DNA from: Diphasiastrum complanatum
Taxonomy: Eukaryota; Streptophyta; Lycopodiopsida; Lycopodiales; Lycopodiaceae
Assembly: GCA_029204225.1 (NCBI GenBank)
Contig: CM055104.1
Location: forward strand, 25,125,285 to 25,189,284
DNA: 64,000 nucleotides
Direction: 5' to 3'
Every line of letters starts with the position of its first letter. Position 1 is the stretch's first letter. The notes under the pieces were generated by a model. It saw only the letters and a program-made list of their open reading frames with translations, was not told the origin of the DNA and did not search any database. This document shows, one piece after another, positions 59,765-64,000 of the stretch. A program made the position numbers and the translations under genes.

Positions 59765-60570
59765 TTTAGGTATATAACCTTCTCTCCCAAGTGCACTCTT
59801 CAAAGGCTCCTTGTCTATGAGAAGGTCCACTTTTGTGTTGATCATACATCTAATCAATGGTTTTCGAGGAGGTGATTTCCACTTGCACTAACTCTGATGT
59901 GAACCAAAATATCACCACCACTCCTGTCTATCCCCTCTGGCATTTCTTGTTCTCCCATATCCTCCAACTCTTCCAACTCATCATTGTCCATATTCACCTC
60001 TCCCAAGTTCTTGTGAAATTTCACACATGTGGGATTGCCCTAATGTGTGAGAATGATCTCCTGAAGTAAAGCTTATGCACTTTAGATCTTCTATTGATTG
60101 AAATCCAAGATCAATTGATGAAATCTAAGGCAAAGAGACAAAGTTGCATGCATACATTCATAACCAAAGTAGTTTCACACGTGTGGAAGCTCATCATGAA
60201 AGCTCTTCTCCTTGGGTAGAGAGAATATACCAATTGAACTCAAGTAGAGAGAGAAAGTTAAATACACACAAAATTGAGAGATCTTCAAATTGACTCAAAA
60301 ACTCAGATTAGATTATGATAGAAATGAAGAGTTACACATGTGAGAACATGCTCCACACGTGTGAAATGTACTCACAAACATAAACATAAAATTGCCAAGC
60401 TAGATTTTTGCCAATTTTTCACACTCCTCAAAAAATAGCTTGGTAAGGTACTAAATCAACCAAGGAGTTTGTAAAACTTTTTAAGTGGATCCTTTGGTAT
60501 GCATGTGAAGTGAAGATCAGCCAAGGGATCCATCATAGCAGCACCCTCACCATATCCATGATAAGATTTC
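59765..60570 (-). mobile_element. Copia B-type 3' end: LTR plus RNase H C-terminus
   Basis: The minus-strand LTR start is at 60423 (TGTGAAAAATTGGCAAAAAT), matching 7009 and 30942. A polypurine tract (TTTTTTGAGGAGTG) lies immediately upstream, then the copia C-terminal motif MDPLADLHFTCIPKDPLKKF, YKLLG, stop (about 60540-60440). The left limit of the LTR, near 59765, is estimated. Confidence 0.65.
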
Positions 60571-61863
60571 TTTGGTAGAAATCATTTGCCAACATCTTTG
60601 AAGAGCATTCCACCAATTTGCCACTATATCCAAGTGCTTCCTCCATGCTTGATGATGATCTTTGATTTGAAAGTACCACTTGCATGAAGATGGCTACACC
60701 ATGATGAAAATCAGAGGCTTCCATGCCTCATAAATATCACAAATATCATAGAGATCAAGATCGTAAGATGAGCAAAAATGTTGATCATCAAGATTAAGCA
60801 TTCTAGCTTGACTAGTTCACATACTATGAACTTTATCCATGATGGATCTAATATTGAAATTAAAAGCAAATATTGATATTCTTGAGGCTAAATACTTGCT
60901 CAAAGATGTAAGTGTCCTCTTTGGATGCCTCACTTAATCTCAAGAGAAATTTACAAAATGCCTTATAACATGTACAAACATGAATTTTCAAACTATGAGT
61001 ATCAAACTCATTCTTTCTCTTACAAGATCCAAGAGCATACTTTTGATAACACAATACCTTGCTTTCAAAATGTTCTAAAAACATATCTAAGCCATCAATA
61101 ACAAAAAGTATGTCCATACAATAGCCATAATCCAAAACTAGAATTGCCTTACATGAACTTTGAGATGTAAAATCTCAATAAAGCAAGATAGTACATCAAG
61201 TAATGGAAGAAAAGTGTAAATGAGGATGCTGGAGTGGATACCACCTAAAACTTGCCTCCCTTCACCACGAAAAATGAGCCATAAAAACTCGGCCATCCAT
61301 CTTGAAGTTACTTTTGAATCCATGTGTTGAGGATTCTCCTCCTCAAACCTTGACCCCATCACATCTTGATAGTCTATAGATATGATTTGAGATGCATCAT
61401 TAGAGTAACTTAGAGCCCGACGAGGGCCTTTGAAAAAGATGTTTTTTTATTTATTTTTCTTATTTTCGTTGCCATGTGGACCAATTGAAACCTTAGCTTT
61501 GGGGTTCTACGTAACGTAGAATTTTTCAAATATAAATAAAATAAAAACTTTTAAATATACTGTTGTTTCGTCGAGCAGCATGTGGAAATGCTATTGGTTG
61601 ATGAGGCCTGCCCTTCCAGCTCATCACTGCCTGAAGAGACCCAAAAATATTGAAAATGAATCTGACAAATGGTTGAGATGAGAAAATCGATGTACCATTA
61701 ATGTATATGCATTGTCAAACCATGGTTAACAGGGATAACCAGAGGTAATTTGTGGTGCCAAATAGATCAGTATTTCAAATTTTCGCCAACACTTTTTCTC
61801 AGATTCTACGCAAATTTTCAGATTCATAGTTCATTGTTTCAGATTTTTGCATGCAAATTACGA
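60571..61863. other. Unassigned sequence between copia end and gene Z
   Basis: Minus-strand frames at 60860-61135 and 61138-61362 are readable but show no motifs, and they may be further decayed copia internal sequence. From 61380 to 61740 it is AT-rich with no feature. Confidence 0.4.
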
Positions 61864-63254
61864 ATGGCGCCATCAAGAAAGCTGTGCTCCTCAACCGACT
61901 TTGTGCTTCTATTCAACGAGACAGGTGATAATGGATTATGGGTGCCAAGAAAATATTCAAAAAACTCTTGGGTTTTGATGCATCCATCATCAAGAGGAGC
62001 ATTTCGAAAAAGGAAAAGGTCAAAACTATCATTTCGATCTTATTGGAAGGCCAAAATTTTGGATTTCAGAACATCATCAGGAGGAAAATCTATTTCTGAA
62101 ATTCTAGTCCAACATGTATATATGCATTCAGAGATAAATGTGCAAGGATTCAACCGTCAAGATCACAAAAAAAGCAACTGTGAGTATTGATATTTTTTAT
62201 ACTTTGATTTTTGTCATTCATAAATATCTAATAGTAAACTTGCCAATCTGATCATTTTTCTCTTGCAGATTTATATCCATCCAACATAAATGAATGGGAA
62301 CCGAGGGGATCTTTAGCAGGTGTGTTAGATGTTATTCGCACTGATATTGGACAACTGCAATATCGAGGTAGAACTGCAAAAGATCTAGTTGATGGTGGAA
62401 TTTATTTTTATGAATCAATGTACATTTTTTATACAAAAGAAAATTTTGGACAAATAGTAGCAATTCCATTACCTAGCTTTGAAAGTGATGAATGGATTGC
62501 ACCAGATGCTACAATTTCAAAATCACTTCGTTGCAAGATATATAATGATGTAAGACATTCATTAAAAATGAACACGAGATCAAAAACAATCAAATTGAGT
62601 TGGTTTATTTCCTTGAATATATTTGTGGATTTCTTTTCAAGAGTCATTGTACACAAAATCCCAACGATGTTTGTATGCAAAAATTTATCAGATAGTTTAT
62701 TATCTGAACTTATGGATGAAGGCTGGGACAAAAGATCAGATGGAGAAATAGAATGCAGAATTAAAATGTCTTCCATGTGCTTCCATTATCAAATTGAAAA
62801 ACAAATGTTGAGCTTATGCTTCCATTATCAAAGATGGAAAAAAAATAAAGGTAAATGGGTGCCACTCGATCAAGACTTGGAAGCCAGTGGACATTCAAAA
62901 TGAAAAAATATTGAAATTATATACAATGATGTCGTTTTGACATGAGTTGAGGTGGAAGAAGATTGGAGTCTAAACTACATCCGGCGGGAACTATTGCTCC
63001 TACAAGATGATGTACTTTCAAACTTCAGATTCATTTTCAAAGGTAAACTCGTAAGTAACTGTAAACACTCGATCTTTTATGAATAGTTTCAATAAAAAAT
63101 TTCTAATACAAACTCTGTACTAATTCTAACTAACTTTGTATCTTATTACAAAGAGATTGATACATATACAAGTAAAGGTCCCCTTTGCATGGGCGATGGA
63201 ATTAAAATTGTTTGTACAAATGCATCATCAGGCAACGGTCGGTCGCCCTCGGTA
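61864..63254 (+). pseudogene. Gene Z: unrecognised three-exon gene remnant
   Basis: I do not recognise this family. Exon 1 (61864-62179) starts MAPSRKLCSSTDFVLLFNET and is basic (FRKRKRSKLSFRSYWKAK). Intron 1 is 62180-62268 (GTGAGT...TTGCAG, 89 bp). Exon 2 (62269-63050) continues in phase with LYPSNINEWEPRGSLAGVLD, GQLQYRGRTAKDLVDGGIYF, an Ile/Leu-rich middle, and SELMDEGWDKRSDGEIECRI. TGA codons at 62901 and 62943 interrupt it, but the frame goes on with EVEEDWSLNYIRRELLLLQD. Intron 2 is about 63051-63153 (GTAAGT...AAAG), and exon 3 reads RLIHIQVKVPFAWAMELK before a stop at about 63252. A small internal duplication repeats C-FHYQ (62774 and 62818). The open first 345 codons and good splice sites suggest recent decay. 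Confidence 0.5.
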
Positions 63255-63439
63255 GTCTTTGATGGAGAAATGGGTGGTGTGGGAGGAACAAAAGTAAAAA
63301 CAGGGATGGGGACAGTTTGTCCAAATGAGAGAATGGATGGAATAGAGGGGAACTACAGGGTGGTGTTGAGGATGAAAGGAGAAGATGGGGCAAAAGTGGT
63401 GTGGCATTCGCCTTGTGGTTGCGAATATCAACATCCACT

Positions 63440-64000
63440 GTAGCTATAGCTTCTGCGGGCAAATTTAGTATCAATGGCCGACGACTACCCTCAACTGTAG
63501 GACCATATCCGAATGTGAGAGAAGAAGGAAAGATATACCATAAGGTCCACCATTGGATACAGAAAGCATAAGAAGAGAAAGCTGCTAAAGCATGAGAAGC
63601 TCCTGCTAAACCTCAACCTATGGAAGAACCAGCACCACCAGCGGCCTCCCCAGTGCGAACGGATCAAAATGATTGCTTACATCATTACAAACTGTTGTTC
63701 TATATTGAAGTGCGAGAGGTCCCACAAACAAGTGTAGTCACTAGTTTATTGTCTAGCCACATAAACTTATCTCTTGGTGAGTTACTACGAATCACACCTC
63801 AAGCCAAGAGCATCCTAGTTGAATGGGCCAAAGCAGGACCAGAAACATCAGTGAAAGAGTCCTTATACTGTGCGGGCTACGAAGGAACGAGCAATGTCTT
63901 CCATATTGGGGCAGCATGGGACAGTGAAGAACACAACATCACCTTGCCAATCCACCACAAGAGGTTTGAGGACAAAGCAATAGTGGTAGATGGAGGATCG
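63440..64000 (+). pseudogene. Ty3/gypsy gag-protease junction, 3' end beyond window
   Basis: Plus-strand frame (codons starting at 63653 and multiples of 3 from it): SAGKFSINGRRLPSTVGPYP, two stops (63569 and 63593), then PAKPQPMEEPAPPAASPVRT, VTSLLSSHINLSLGELLRIT, PQAKSILVEWAKAG and NITLPIHHKRFEDKAIVVDG, then GS at the window edge. A Leu/Gly ELLRI-x-P segment, then a beta-strand leading to V-x-DGGS, is how a plant gypsy retropepsin begins; the final Asp would be catalytic. gag proper is not readable. A host aspartic-protease-like protein is less likely given the context. Confidence 0.6.

Noticed and set aside
63189-63474. Opposed 84- and 90-codon frames with Gly/Met-rich or Pro/Leu-rich content
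   Set aside because: Both come from one purine-rich stretch. The plus frame conflicts with the splice-supported frame of gene Z exon 3.

Overview
This window looks like a repeat-dominated stretch of a large land-plant nuclear genome. The base composition is AT-rich, short GT-AG introns of about 80-180 bp interrupt the coding sequence, and Ty1/copia and Ty3/gypsy LTR elements primed by initiator tRNA-Met sit inside each other. In-frame TAG and TGA codons are frequent and often read as C-to-T (methylcytosine-decay) losses of CAG, CGA or TGG. I see no intact host gene, no rRNA, no tRNA and no CRISPR array. A LINE carrying a restriction-like endonuclease points, weakly, away from the flowering plants; the species cannot be read from the sequence.

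Layout. 1-7.0 kb is a tandem array of about 20 units (modal spacing about 365 bp) carrying TGACGG/CCGTCA palindromes, of the kind found in CACTA (En/Spm) subterminal regions. Copia remnants interrupt it at 7.0-8.5 kb. A minus-strand chromodomain gypsy element interrupts it at 8964-22633 (5-bp duplication GTACA), and the array resumes at 22.64 kb. The gypsy element contains a nearly intact, recent minus-strand copia element (family A copy 1, 12908-19064, duplication GGTGT) and a fragment of a CACTA TNP2-type transposase (about 19.8-20.2 kb). 22.8-26.4 kb holds a coiled-coil gag remnant, microsatellites and fold-back sequence. 26.5-29.8 kb is a decayed but nearly full-length non-LTR retrotransposon with zinc finger, RT, CCHC and restriction-like endonuclease. 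30.9-40.8 kb is a plus-strand copia element (family B) split by a minus-strand copia element (family C, 32302-35280, duplication TTAAG) and by a plus-strand one (family D, 35831-40305).

41.0-51.6 kb is the most unusual part. Two convergent multi-exon genes of families I do not recognise, called X and Y here, occur as a pair. The pair is present twice as a diverged inverted duplication (X> <Y Y> <X), and the second X copy is cut inside an exon by a rearranged copia A element (46655-51448, duplication CATAC). From 52.2 to 55.7 kb lies a decayed plus-strand copia element (family E), then GC-rich tandem repeats (55.8-57.75 kb), a minus-strand copia RT/RNase H remnant (family F), an unknown minus-strand exon with an ENHR motif (W), a copia B 3' end, and an unknown plus-strand three-exon gene remnant (Z, 61.86-63.25 kb). 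The window ends inside a gypsy-type gag-protease region, at what looks like the protease active site.

The nesting gives a relative history: the palindromic array is oldest, then gypsy, then copia A copy 1; the X/Y duplication is older than copia A copy 2. Family and clade statements rest on motif recognition by eye; no alignment or search was run.
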